Positions 1 to 10,499 of a DNA stretch of 64,000 nt are shown here, piece after piece; the first letter of the stretch is position 1, and each line of letters opens with the position of its first letter. This DNA is from Rosa chinensis (lineage: Eukaryota > Streptophyta > Magnoliopsida > Rosales > Rosaceae), in contig NC_037094.1 of NCBI RefSeq assembly GCF_002994745.2, positions 15,379,501-15,443,500 of the forward strand, given 5' to 3'. The position numbers and the translations under genes are program-made. The notes beneath the pieces were generated by a model. That model saw nothing but the letters and a program-made list of their open reading frames with translations. It searched no databases and had not been told where the DNA came from.

Positions 1-2964
1 GATAAACGGGACACTTAAATAATTACACGGATAAATTGATTAAGACACATGCATACAATCACACCAATGACACTCATTTTAATCTTCCCAAGTAACATAC
101 AAGAGTTGGAACCAACAGCCAGCAAGTGCACTGTACGGTTAGCTAAGTATTCGAAAGAGAAATCTTCATAAAATTCCAGCCATTATATCCCAATAAGAAA
201 GGAACTAATCGTACCTCGACAAGAGAGACACCAAGCATGTTTGCAAGCCCTGGATACAAAGAAACAATGAAGTAAGATATACAACAAGCAGAATAAACTA
301 TTGGACAAAGCAATAAGTACAAGTTACATAATGCCAAATACATTCAAATTACGAAACGACAGCCTGCAGAACACCCACACTTTGGACCATAAACTTTTAC
401 TGTGCATATATATAAAATGGAAGTTGAGATAGATTTCTTGTCCAAGTATATATATATAACTGAATAATTTTAGTATATAGATGAACGAAAAGTTGATAAT
501 TAAAATTGGGAGCACTCATACCTCTACACCACCTATGCAGAAAAGAACAACCAAAAGCTCAACGAACCACGCTGACATAAGCTTGTACAGTATGACCAAG
601 AAGCATGAAGCAATAATGACAAACAAGACTGCTGATGTTGTAGTAATGTCTACGATACCAGCACCTAAAGGAGCTTTCACAGTTGGAATTTCATCAGCAG
701 CATCCTACAAGACAAAAAAAAAATTGTAATCAATACACAATAAAATATGGTCAGCCGAACACCACTATGAGCAAGGAAATAAAATAAAAAGAACTGAGAC
801 CTATATAGCTCAGTTTGCCAAAAGTTAACCTTTAACAACTTTTCGTGTTCAATAGCAGCTTCTCTGGCACTCCATGCAGACCAATAAGATGCGCACAAGA
901 TGGTGCCAACTGCCATCAGCCATAAAAATACTTCTGCAATGTCAACCACTGGCCGTTGTGGAGAGTACAACTGCACAGACACTGTAGAAAAGTAAAATTA
1001 AAAAACCATACAACATGCACATGGATTCCCAAAAAATTGGCAAAAATATTATACCCCAGGTGAAAAAAACAACTAGTACACAAATACCTAGCAACAGAAA
1101 AGCTAAGACAAATGTCGATTATTTCGAAGAAAAAAATAGCTTAAGAATCATCTGACTGAAAAGCTAAGGGAATAAATTATTACAATTTGTGTGGTATATA
1201 CATCATCAGAGTATAGAAGAGCTTACCCACTGAATTGCTCATTAACATTTTCTCCAAGGTCACGCCAGCATCCTGTGGGAGCATGATAGCAGGTATGTGT
1301 ATATCTAGAGCAGTTTCATCTGGCTCACACACCATCTTGTAAAGTTCTGTAGTAAAAAGAGACAAGTTTGATATGAAAATCAGACTGCAACTTACATTTT
1401 ATATTCTAATAATCATATACCTAAAATGGAACAGCAGCAATAATCTAAAAATAAAATTGACAGTCACATGACTGTGCAAAATGCACTGAGCATTCAAACT
1501 CCCAAAGATTTGAGTGTTTGAGCTTGGAACAGTCCGTGCATCTTTGCACTTTGGCACCCGAACCTTTTCCTGTATACATAATATGGATACAGGATACTGA
1601 AGTTTCTTTGACACAGAATTAATAGTCAACACATGTATCATACAACGGAAACATATATTGTTTACCTTTCTGGTTATTTATAATAAGGATAGCTGAGGCA
1701 TTAGCAGCTTGGGCATAATTTGCTTTGGTTGTGAATTTGCAGTTGCCTCGGTCGACCATAATGACATCCCGAGCAATCTACACAACATATAAATGAAAAA
1801 CATTGATATTGACAAACATATAATTTTTTCTTTTATGCGTATGACCCTAAATGTCTAAAGAATATAGGTTAACTCTCAAAACCTTATTTTTCGGTGGACT
1901 GCAGCCATCTCGAGGGTTTGAAAGTATAAGGTGAATTTGGTTTGCCTTCTTCTCTTTTGATTCAATGGTAGTTCCAAATCTAGCACCCACACCAACAAAC
2001 TCACTAGCCTCAACACCATCTACCCAAGTTTGTACCTTTACCTGCAATACAGTTTGTGACATATCAGTAACTTGAAGGTCCTGTGAAAGATATGATACAT
2101 CCAGAATAAACTTCACTAAACCTTATAGGAAAGGCATATTTGATGGAAACATCTGCAAATATCCCCACCCAATCACAAAGGACCAGAAGTCAATTACAAC
2201 AACCAACAGAGAAGTGAAAACAAACAGAAATATCATGATTCTGAATCAAAAAAATTAAGAAGGTTAGGTATAGTTTCTCTCTTCTACTTCTCAAAAACTC
2301 CTAAACTTTGCCCGGTACACCATTGCCACTACCAGTTCTTGATCCATAATCATTGTACAGTTGAACCAAAGGACCTAAAAACATCACCAAAGTTAATACG
2401 TGTTAAAGGTATACAACTAAAACTCAAGCCCAAATTCCTCCAAACCCAAAAGAGCAACATTTTGATGGTGAGGGAGAAAAGGAAAGGAAATCTAAGTATG
2501 CTCCTGAGTCCTACACCAGGATGGGGATAACGTAGATACTTACACAATAAAAGTCTATGTCAAATTGAGTAAACCTAATTAAATGAACCACAATCCAATT
2601 CCAATCCAAAAACAACAGAAACCAAATGCAAATTCATTACTTCCAACTTCATAAGGTTCATTAAACCTCCAAATAACACAAAAAGATCAATTCTTTACAA
2701 TCACCATATCATTTTTCTTCCACAAACAAACCCTCATACACAAAAAGAGCAAAGACCCAGTAGCCAAAACCCAAAAACAACAAAAGGGTGAGAGCCAAAA
2801 AAGCAGCATTAGATTACCAAAACAAAATTGTTCTCACAACCAGGCTTCTTTGGAGCTGAATTGTCATCATGCACTATATCCCCACCTTTTACAGAGCTGG
2901 GATTACAGATCACTAGAATCAAAGCTGAAACAAACACCAACCCACAAAGTCTCTGCAAATCCAT
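1..2964 (-). CDS. Signal peptide peptidase-like protein (SPPL, PA-domain type), 5' part; gene runs off the left edge
   Basis: Intramembrane aspartyl protease of the SPPL group, expected in endomembranes. Seven coding exons are visible, in gene order: 2964-2818, 2041-1883, 1777-1666, 1346-1227, 981-830, 704-522 and 249-215. All have GT-AG borders and keep one frame, giving about 303 residues. The chain starts [20 protein letters not shown], a signal peptide. A lumenal protease-associated (PA) domain follows, with the segments [22 protein letters not shown] and [20 protein letters not shown]. Then come membrane segments, including [20 protein letters not shown] and a helix in exon 6. The last exon is only 35 bases and encodes [11 protein letters not shown], a conserved SPPL string. 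The catalytic YD and GLGD motifs must lie beyond the left edge. Family assignment rests on recalled plant SPPL sequences; intactness of the whole gene cannot be judged here. Confidence 0.88.
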
Positions 2965-3594
2965 GATGACTCAATAACCCTTCTGGGTCTTCTTCCTCTG
3001 CATCAAAAAGCTCCAAGCTTTGAGAGAGAGAGAGACAGAGAAAAGTGAAAGACTTTAAAGTTTTGTGATGCTACTGCTAACAGAAAAGAGGTTTAGTATT
3101 AGCTCAGAAAAAATTGGAAATGGAATAAATGTGAATAGGGAATATAGAAATAAAAATTGAACCTTTGGATCTACTGTTGCAGGGATTGACGTTTTACCCG
3201 AAAACAAAGACGAACCAAACGCTGCGTTTGGGGTGAGTTTGCCTTGACAACCTGAGTTTTTGTTTTTAGAATGATCACTATCTATTGTTGTCTTGTCACC
3301 CCAATGGGTCTCCGTACGTTCACGCAGTTCAAGACAACAGAACATGCATTTAGTTCAGGTCAGGTTTGGTTTTGATTAATTTTCTACGCACTCGATGAGG
3401 TGTTGGGTGCTGAGTGGCTATTTTTTGTAAGAGAGTACATATTAATAAAAGGTAAAGTGAGGTTATTTTTTGCTTTTTTTATCTGACGTTATTACACCTC
3501 ATATTAGACAGATTTTCTATGTTTTTTGTATTTATATCAAAATTTTCAGTTATGGTTAACAACTCTTAAATCTCTACTACTAATTTTCATTAAA
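2965..3594 (-). promoter_or_regulatory. Leader and upstream region of the SPPL gene
   Basis: Between the SPPL start codon and the retroposon at 3611 there is no recognisable gene. A GA-rich stretch near 3018-3045 (TC-rich on the minus strand) is typical of a plant 5' leader. A 96-codon minus-strand frame at 3055-3345 shows no family resemblance and is probably chance. No clear TATA box could be fixed. Confidence 0.35.
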
Positions 3595-4200
3595 TTTTAA
3601 ACTATTATAAATTTTTTTTTTAAATAGGGCGGGTACAGCTGCCCTCAAGTCTTGATTAATGAAATTGAAGAATACAAAGGGGTGACGTAAAGTCTGAACC
3701 CCATATTGCAATAAGCATAAAGAGAATATCCTGAAATAATACTAGGACTCTCCACAAAATTTATGTATTTTAACAAGCACCAATTAGTAAAGAGTACACG
3801 AAAAGTAGGGGTCGTCAACGGGCCGGGCCGGGCCCGGCCCGGCCCATTCATGGCGGGCTCGGGCCGGGCCTAATTACCTTTTTTAAAAATAGCGGGCCGG
3901 GCCGGGCCGGGCTTTATTATAAATGTCAAGATCCAAGCCCGGCCCGGAAAGGCGGGCCTTGCGGGCTTTTTCGGGCCGGGCCGGGTAGCCCACGTATTTA
4001 CGGGCCGGGCCGGGCTTCATTAAAAAAAGAAGTTTTAAAGATATGATATATTTTTTTTAAGGGGTTTGGAAATTCATTGGATAATTATCAAATACAACCA
4101 AATATAACAAATCTATATAACTATATTGTACCCAAAAAAATCTATATTTATATATAGATACTAATTTATTGATAAATACATTTTTAAAGACACTAATTTT

Positions 4201-4365
4201 TATAAATCTATATTTATACATCATACACTCCAAAGAGCAACATATAGCAATTCAAAGAAAATGAGAAAACCGACCGTTGGATGTGATTATTGCAATAAAT
4301 TATGAGTGTGGTAAAAAATTTAGCCAATTTCACCATATTTTCGAACCCGATCGGATTGGTCAACC
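4201..4365 (+). repeat. 165-bp duplicated block, copy 1 (inside the hAT-like element)
   Basis: This block and 4727-4891 have the same length and differ at about two positions (ttcaccat against ttcactat; cgaaccc against cgaatcc). It begins tataaatctatatttatac and ends ggattggtcaacc. A third, much more diverged relative lies between them at about 4590-4715 (shared strings include aaaccaaccgttt and ggtcaaacc). Confidence 0.85.
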
Positions 4366-4726
4366 ATAGTCACTTGCATGTTTTCTTAGTTGACTAATGG
4401 CGTGATGACCGCAAAACTTGCTCATTTTTTTACATCACGTTTGTATATATTTCATTGATGGATGTGCGTGGACATAAGATAAAAAAAAATCAATTTTAAT
4501 TACAAATACATTGGCCTATACTAATTTGCCTCTTAAAGTTGTATGACTTGGTACATTGCATTTAAATTGTTGAGGTTCATTTTAAAGCAAACATGAAGTG
4601 GAAAATGAATTTGGAAAAACCAACCGTTTGATGGATAGATTGTAATATTTTATGGTGGTTGTAAAAAATCCAGCAAATTTGGTTTTCGTTTCGAATTCGA
4701 TCAACTAGGTCAAACCTAGTTTCTCT

Positions 4727-4891
4727 TATAAATCTATATTTATACATCATACACTCCAAAGAGCAACATATAGCAATTCAAAGAAAATGAGAAAACCGAC
4801 CGTTGGATGTGATTATTGCAATAAATTATGAGTGTGGTAAAAAATTTAGCCAATTTCACTATATTTTCGAATCCGATCGGATTGGTCAACC
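4727..4891 (+). repeat. 165-bp duplicated block, copy 2 (inside the hAT-like element)
   Basis: Near-identical direct copy of 4201-4365 at an offset of 526 bases. Its end abuts the large AT/AC microsatellite. The near-identity points to a recent duplication or gene conversion within the transposon. Confidence 0.85.
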
Positions 4892-4898
4892 GATATGT

Positions 4899-4959
4899 AG
4901 AATATATATATATATATATGCACATTAGCACATATTTTATATAAAAATATAAGAACTTC

Positions 4960-4996
<37 letters not shown>

Positions 4997-5104
4997 CTCT
5001 ATAGATATATATATATATATATATATAAACACACACACATATATTGATATATATATATATATATAAACACACACACATATATTGATACATATATATATAT
5101 ATAA

Positions 5105-5152
<48 letters not shown>

Positions 5153-5194
5153 CTATATATATATATATATATAAACACACACACACATATATAT

Positions 5195-5226
<32 letters not shown>

Positions 5227-5440
5227 ATATTGATATATATATATATATATATATTGATATATATATATATATAAACACACACACACACATATATATATAG
5301 ATTTATGTATATATATATATATATATAACACATATATATAAACACACACACAAATATATATTTATATGTGTGTGTGTGTGTGTATATATAAACACACTAA
5401 CACATATATTGATATATATATATATATATATAATATTATG
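4899..5440. repeat. Compound (AT)n/(AC)n microsatellite of about 540 bp with a strand switch to (GT)n
   Basis: Alternating runs of TA and CA fill the segment. Near 5366-5385 the polarity flips from ACAC to GTGT, so the two sides can pair. All long frames reported through it are low-complexity artefacts and are not listed as genes. Confidence 0.95.
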
Positions 5441-6596
5441 TAATATATATTTATTTGCGGGCTTTGACGGGCCGGGCCTAGCGGGCTTTGACGGGCCGGG
5501 CCTAGCGGGCTTTTGGCGGGCCGGGCCTATGGGCCGGGCCGGGCTTCTAACCCCTAAACCAAGCCCGGCCCACTACCCACCGGGCCGGGCCTATGGCGGG
5601 CTTTTTAGCGGGCCGGGCCGGGCTTTTGGCCCTCCTGGCCGGCGGGCCTCCATCGGCCCACTAGGCCCACGGGCTAAATGATGACCCCTAACGAAAAGCT
5701 ACTTCATTTGGTTTGACATAGCTGTGACATATTGGAAAGATAACTCTATAACAAAGAAGCATAATTACAAATAGCACAGTTTTCCTACTATGTTGCCTCA
5801 CATAAATAAATCTGGCGGCACTCAATTTCATCCTGCCACTAGGAGGTTGCGTTCATTTAATCAAACAAATAGCTAGCTGCCTCTCTAGGCCAGACAAGGC
5901 ACACTGAGTGTGCATACATGGACAAAGCCCAGTTCATCCTACCAAAGCATAGTAGGATATTATTGATGGCATAAAGCCATAACCTACTATAAGTAAAAGA
6001 TAATAAAACAAAACAGAAAAACAACATGGCCCCAAATCCAAAACTTAGACCCAATGACTACCAAGCCCAAGTCTATGGTGTCCAACATGACTTTTGCTGC
6101 ACCACCAGCCCGCCTGCAGATCCCATGGCGTCCCACCATATGTAGTGTCATTGGCATCCCCTGCTTTGCGCTGAGATCCCTCTATCCCGCCATCATTCTC
6201 GGGCCGCCAGCTAGGAGTGCCATCATTCCCACCATCCTCCATCCTCAGATCGGACCCTAGCAACCAAAACCAAATCGCTGTCTTCTGATCTGATCAGAGC
6301 ACAACAGATCCTGACAGTGCAGCCACACGCTCATCACCATTCGGCCAGGTCACATCACGCGCCATCCAATCTCCACACTGCCAGCCACCCCTTCCTCTCC
6401 CTGACAAAAAACCCACGCATTCTGACCAGCGAAGCATCTCCCACGCTGCCATTACATCGACTGGGCGAATCACCGGATACAAGGTCCCCTTTGGCCCGTC
6501 CGACGACACGCCCTAAGTTTAGATAAAACATAAGTATCTACTTTTAAACTACTCTAATTATCCCTACTGAGTTAATTCAAATAAATAAATATAAAC

Positions 6597-6729
6597 TTTA
6601 TTTTATTTTTTTGACTCTGAACGACAATGTAACTCCCCACCCCACCACATCCCTGATGTCAGTGAGATTTGAACCCGTGACCTCCACAGTGTTAGTTAGG
6701 CTAGCTAACCAACAAGTCACGACTCACCG
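6597..6729 (-). mobile_element. tRNA-derived SINE, minus strand, with 16-bp target duplication
   Basis: On the minus strand the unit runs from ttggttagctagcc (near A box) through gggttcaaatc (B box of an RNA polymerase III promoter) to an A-rich tail ending aataaaataaa. The flanks 6581-6596 and 6730-6745 are identical: ataaataaatataaac. Size about 133 bp, no coding capacity. It inserted immediately beside the left end of the TIR element that starts at 6750. Confidence 0.8.
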
Positions 6730-6749
6730 ATAAATAAATATAAACGTTA

Positions 6750-7910
6750 GGGTGGTGTTATTCGCACATTAATTTTCTCTATTCACACACCCTCTCTATT
6801 TATTTATTACTTTAATTTTTTTTTACCTATTACCCTAACTACCCTCCCTTGTAATTTTGTTTCTTTTTCTTTTTCATTTTTCCTTTTTCATTTTTCATTT
6901 TTCATTTTTCATTTTTCATTTTTCATTTTTCATTTTTCATTTTTCATTTTGTCTATTTGGCAAGTCAATCATCTCAAATTCCCACAGACACAGAGAATTT
7001 CAAAACTCTTTGCGATTTTTTCTTTTATTTTCCATCAAAAACTTCTCTAGCATAGTCATTCTATCTCTCTAATGTGATGCTTTGAAGTTTATTTGGTGTA
7101 GGTTTGTAGTGCCATGACGTAGGAACAATCTTTTGCTTAAAGTGCTATTGTATTTTCTTTGGATGCAAGTTCTGTTCTAAGCACTCTTGTGTTTTCTCAT
7201 GTAGTTTTCTGCTATTATAAATTTAACTTTTGGAGCTAGACGATTTTTCCTTATTCTTTTGAGATTAGAAACAGAGGTTCCATAGTTTTCTCTATTGAGA
7301 TTCCTCATAATATTAGAAACCAGATTAACTATAGTGTTGTAGTACAAAGTACTGGTGGTATCATGAAATTTTGCTGAGGTAATCATTCTACATGATTTAG
7401 AAGATGCTGACTGACATTGTTGACAACTGTATGTTCAATCATATTTTGATTATTCTGGCCTTGCATAATACATTCTTATTATTGTTTTCTGTTTTTGCTA
7501 CATACGCTAGACATAGATTAAAGGGTTGAAAAAAATTAGTCATATCATCACTCTACAAAATGCTTTATGTCACTTGGAATAGTATCTTGAATCAATGTTA
7601 GTTAATCATATGTGAGAGGTTTTGGATCTTGTTTAGTTTAGGTGATAAGTTTATACCTTTCTTTAGTTTTGTATAGCAGACATGACATGCATAAATCTCC
7701 AAACTCAATTACATCATGATTTTTTATTTGAGGCCTAAATTTTTTGCCGCACTAATTGCAGAACTTTCGACATATTGCACTTCTTTATGCCCATTAGTTT
7801 TTTGTTTTTTGTTAAGTTAGGGTAATTTGTAAAAATAAAATATATTAAAATAATAGAAAAATAGAGAGAGTGTGTGAATAGAGGAAATGAGTGTGCGAAT
7901 AGCACCACCC
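6750..7910. mobile_element. DNA transposon remnant with ~95-bp terminal inverted repeats (MULE-like or related), non-autonomous
   Basis: The left end gggtggtgttattcgcac (6750 onward) matches the reverse complement of the right end (…gtgcgaatagcaccaccc, ending 7910). Similarity continues for roughly 95 bp through ctctattcacacac and on to taccctaac. The flanks aaacgtta (6742-6749) and aaatgtta (7911-7918) differ by one base, giving an 8-bp target duplication. No transposase is seen inside. Long TIRs suit a Mutator-like element, while 8-bp duplications also fit hAT, so the superfamily is open. Confidence 0.7.
6861..6950 (+). repeat. Heptanucleotide tandem repeat (cattttt)n
   Basis: About ten near-perfect copies of cattttt. 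The FHFSFFI-repeat peptide read through it is an artefact. Confidence 0.9.
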
Positions 7911-7918
7911 AAATGTTA

Positions 7919-8169
7919 TTGTAGTAAAAAATAAAAGAAATAAACACAAGTAAATAAATAAAGAGATAATGATGGAAGAGACATGGGTCTTGAGAAGAGT
8001 ATATGATAGATAACTACACTTATTCCAAATTCTCTCATTTAAAAGCAAGTGGATAAAGTGATAAACTATAATTAACCACCTATGCTGTTTTTAAGGAAGG
8101 AAAATAGGTTGATCAAGGATGAAAAGAAAGAGTTAAAGATCATGCTAACAAAATAGTATTTTTATTTTT
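7919..8169. other. Spacer between two transposons; no feature seen
   Basis: AT-rich sequence without a credible coding frame, repeat or RNA gene. Confidence 0.5.
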
Positions 8170-8172
8170 TTA

Positions 8173-8529
8173 GAACATTTTTAGCAGACTCTCTATTGTG
8201 GCTCCTTAGCTATTTTAGAGAGCATGTTTAACACAGCTGCACCAGACTCATAAGTGGCTCTCTATTATAACTTTTAGCTATCTCGCTCCTAAATATAGAG
8301 AGCGGGATGAGACTCTCTATAATTTTAAACATTCATTTTAAGTTATTTTATGTAATTTATAAATACATTTAAACAAGTTAATATTCATTTAAAAAATAAT
8401 ATAAATTCAAAACTAGCTAAAATATAGAGCATTGATGCAGACGTAATTCTAAAGTGGCTAGCTAAAATGACTTTTAGCTACTTTAGCTAAAATTTGACTA
8501 AAAAATGACTAGCATTGCTAAAAATGCTC
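8173..8529. mobile_element. PIF/Harbinger-type MITE with TTA target duplication
   Basis: The ends GAACATTTTTAGCA and (reverse complement of the right end) GAGCATTTTTAGCA form a 14-bp inverted repeat with one mismatch. TTA flanks both sides (8170-8172 and 8530-8532). Length 357 bp and no coding frame. Internal repeats of tttagctaa and ctctctat are visible. TTA duplication plus this size is the usual Tourist/Harbinger pattern. Confidence 0.75.
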
Positions 8530-8532
8530 TTA

Positions 8533-8943
8533 CGTGCCTTTGTGAGTTCTTATAAATGCACAAGTAAAAGGCTAATACAGTATAAATAAAAGAACTTATC
8601 ATAAAAAAAACATCATTAAAGCTGTGCTTGAAGCATTAAAATGATCTAGAAGTTTTGGATTCATTCCACGATATTTTGATGTTGGCTTCAAATATAGATA
8701 AGACTTCGTTAAATGAGTTGGTTTAAACTTCAAAGTTTTCAATAAGCTCTTATAATATACTCATTGAAAACTCACAAAATGACAAAATTTATGTAATTCA
8801 ATAAGTTATGCAGTGAGTAACTACTAACTAAGACAGTTGAGAATTTCAAAAAAAAAAAACTTGTGAGATCTGTCAAGTCTTAATTAATAATTATTGTAAT
8901 TTGTGACCGGACAAATTTTCAACAATTCCACTTTAATATAAGA
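8533..8943. other. AT-rich spacer; no feature seen
   Basis: No coding frame with family resemblance, no repeat of note. Confidence 0.45.
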
Positions 8944-9199
8944 AATTTTTCAAGGGAACGTGACCACTTACCCAATTTTAGCTTCAAAATTGCCCGCTTA
9001 CTCCACTAAGAGTTTTTTAACTCTATTTACCCAATTCAGTGTTAAATGACAATTTCAACCTTCAATTAATTAAAAAATTACAGGTTCATTCTCTTTCCTC
9101 TATCTCTCTCTACAGCTGCTGACCGATCTCTCTCTCTCTCTCTTTCCGGCGAGGAACATCCCTATCGAAACACAGAGAGATTATCAGAAAGTGAGTATA

Positions 9200-9563
9200 C
9201 ATACTGAAAGAGATCCTGAAGCTGCTGAGCCCGAACCCTAGGGTTAATTCCCTTCCGCAACACGTTATCCTGCATATGCAGCCCATTCACTCAGATTTGA
9301 TCCTTCACCCACTCCACATCCTCATTCGATGACCGTATCGTCTCACCGCTCTCCCACCTTCCAGTCGCCGCAGCCACATCTCCGCTGCTGGACTGACTCG
9401 GAACGCCGACGACAGCGATACTGCCACTGCCACAGGAGCAGGACGAGAGAGAGGACAGGAGGAAGAAGAAGAAGACTACGGCGATCGAGGCCGAGAGGAC
9501 CAGTACCGGGACAGTTACCACTATGCCTTTGGACAGTGACGACGAAGACGAGGAGAGAGCCAT
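9200..9563 (-). pseudogene. Captured 5' fragment of a host gene (possible membrane protein), inside the small MULE
   Basis: From the ATG at 9563 the frame reads MALSSSSSSLSKGIVVTVPV and then a 20-residue hydrophobic stretch (LVLSASIAVVFFFFLLSS), a likely signal anchor. An acidic tail follows, ending EDVEWVKDQI before a stop at 9291. Beyond the stop another frame continues MQDNVLRKGINPRVRAQQLQ, which looks like the natural continuation of the same protein. This implies a short disrupting insertion at about 9275-9290. A GT donor-like site follows near 9195. I recognise the style of a plant type II membrane protein but cannot name it. Interpretation: gene capture by a Pack-MULE, now non-functional. 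Confidence 0.5.
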
Positions 9564-9579
9564 GAAAGGATTGGGTTCG

Positions 9580-9615
<36 letters not shown>

Positions 9616-9894
9616 CCGTGACTCTGAAATTTTAGGTTTTTGATTTGGAAGAAAAAGGATTTGACGACGTCGTTTCACGGGGCATGAGGAGTTTTTTTAT
9701 TTTATTTTATGTGTCGGTGATATTAATTGTGGGAGGACTTGTGCTTTGAGAATTGTTGTTCTTGAGGAACGTGGTTGGGGCATGAGACCAGGGAGGTGAT
9801 TAGATTTTGTGTTAGCAATGATGAAAGGAAAGAAGAAAGAAGAATGAAAAAAAAAGTTTTATTGAGTAGTTATATATATCTATTGAGGGGCAAT

Positions 9895-10190
9895 AAGATT
9901 ATTGGAGACAATAATATGATTATTGGGAGGCACTAATATGAGTACTGGGAGGCACTAATATGAGTACTGGGGGGCAATAATATGCATATAAATTGATCAA
10001 TTGTGCCTGTAGTGTATTCATTTTGGTTTTGGGAGTTTATGCAATTCATTGGAGGGCGACAATTTGATTATTGGAGGTAATAATATGATTATTGGGAGTC
10101 AATAATATGAGTATTGGGGGACAATAATATGATTATTGGAAGGCAATAATATGGTTACTGGGTATTATTAGGGGGCAATAAATTCAAACG
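9895..10190 (+). repeat. Cluster of G-run inverted-repeat motifs in the small MULE
   Basis: Repeated units such as attattgggaggcactaat, gagtactggggggcaataat and gattattggaggcaataat. Each has TAYTG and CARTA arms around a short G-rich loop, the same design as the motif dispersed in the large MULE. Confidence 0.8.
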
Positions 10191-10499
10191 CCAGAATCTA
10201 GTGACCGGTAGCAGGATTTCGGATTCCTGTGACAGGCCGCTGAATTCCTGTTACCGGTCGCCGGAGTCCGCCACCGGAGTCAAGCAAGGTCTCAAATGAC
10301 TTATTTCTCTAAGTGACAAAAAAGGAGAGGGCAAAATTATCTCAAAGATAAATAAAAATGAATTAGAAAATACTTAATTGGGTATTAGGAAAATAATCTC
10401 TTAGAGTGTTTGGGTAAGTGGACAATCTCTTAAAGTATTTGAGTAAGTAGGCAATATTTAAACTAAAATTGGGTAAATGATCATTTCTCCAATTTTCTA

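Larger units (their letters stand above)
3806..5690. mobile_element. Non-autonomous hAT-like DNA transposon with GGGCCGGGCC subterminal repeats
   Basis: The ends TAGGGGTCGTCA and (reverse complement of the right end) TAGGGGTCATCA form a 12-bp inverted repeat with one mismatch. The flanks 3798-3805 and 5691-5698 are both acgaaaag, a perfect 8-bp target-site duplication, the length made by hAT transposases. Dense GGGCCGGGCC-type repeats lie just inside both ends (3818-4015 and 5457-5672), matching the rule that hAT elements carry short subterminal binding repeats. No transposase is encoded. The middle contains a duplicated 165-bp block and a 540-bp AT/AC microsatellite. It sits inside the minus-strand retroposon, so it is the younger insertion. 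Confidence 0.85.
3611..6541 (-). mobile_element. ~1 kb poly(A) retroposon, minus strand, split by a nested hAT-like element
   Basis: The plus strand shows a T run at 3611-3621, which is the poly(A) tail of a minus-strand copy. The flanks 3595-3610 and 6542-6557 are a diverged target-site duplication (ttttaaactattataa and ttttaaactactctaa, 14 of 16 matching). Removing the nested hAT-like element and its duplicated target leaves about 1038 bp. The 5' part (about 6050-6500) is GC-rich and the 3' part AT-rich, ending CCTATTTAAAAA on the minus strand. No reverse transcriptase is encoded, so it is non-autonomous, presumably moved by LINE machinery. The open frames at 5857-6526 match no family I know. 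The unit at 55331-56320 has similar size, base composition and tail. Confidence 0.6.
8953..10490. mobile_element. Small non-autonomous MULE related to the 10.5-kb Ulp1-MULE; carries a captured gene fragment
   Basis: The left end AGGGAACGTGACCACTTACC mirrors the right end (reverse complement GGAGAAATGATCATTTACCC), and both resemble the ends of the large MULE at 22781-33300. Shared terminal traits are repeated ttacccaa-like strings and ctcttagagtgtttgggtaa near the right side. Flanks 8944-8952 (aatttttca) and 10491-10499 (aattttcta) match at 7 of 9 positions, as expected for an aged MULE duplication. The interior holds a CT-rich leader-like tract, a host gene fragment on the minus strand, and many copies of the G-run inverted-repeat motif (9895-10190). 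No transposase is encoded. Confidence 0.7.

Noticed and set aside
3055..3345. 96-residue minus-strand frame upstream of the SPPL gene
   Set aside because: No homology, located in the promoter/leader region, no splice connection found.
4740..5351. Open frames of up to 203 residues (IYIYIY/CVCVCV)
   Set aside because: They are translations of the AT/AC microsatellite and have no protein-like composition.
6045..6526. Four overlapping frames of about 70 residues on both strands
   Set aside because: Same situation in the other retroposon; no family resemblance.
6660..6720. Possible tRNA gene (gggttcaaatc on the minus strand)
   Set aside because: Only promoter boxes are present, with an A-rich tail and target duplication: a SINE, not a tRNA.
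9329..9565. Plus-strand arginine-rich frame
   Set aside because: Antisense of the captured membrane-protein fragment; no independent support.
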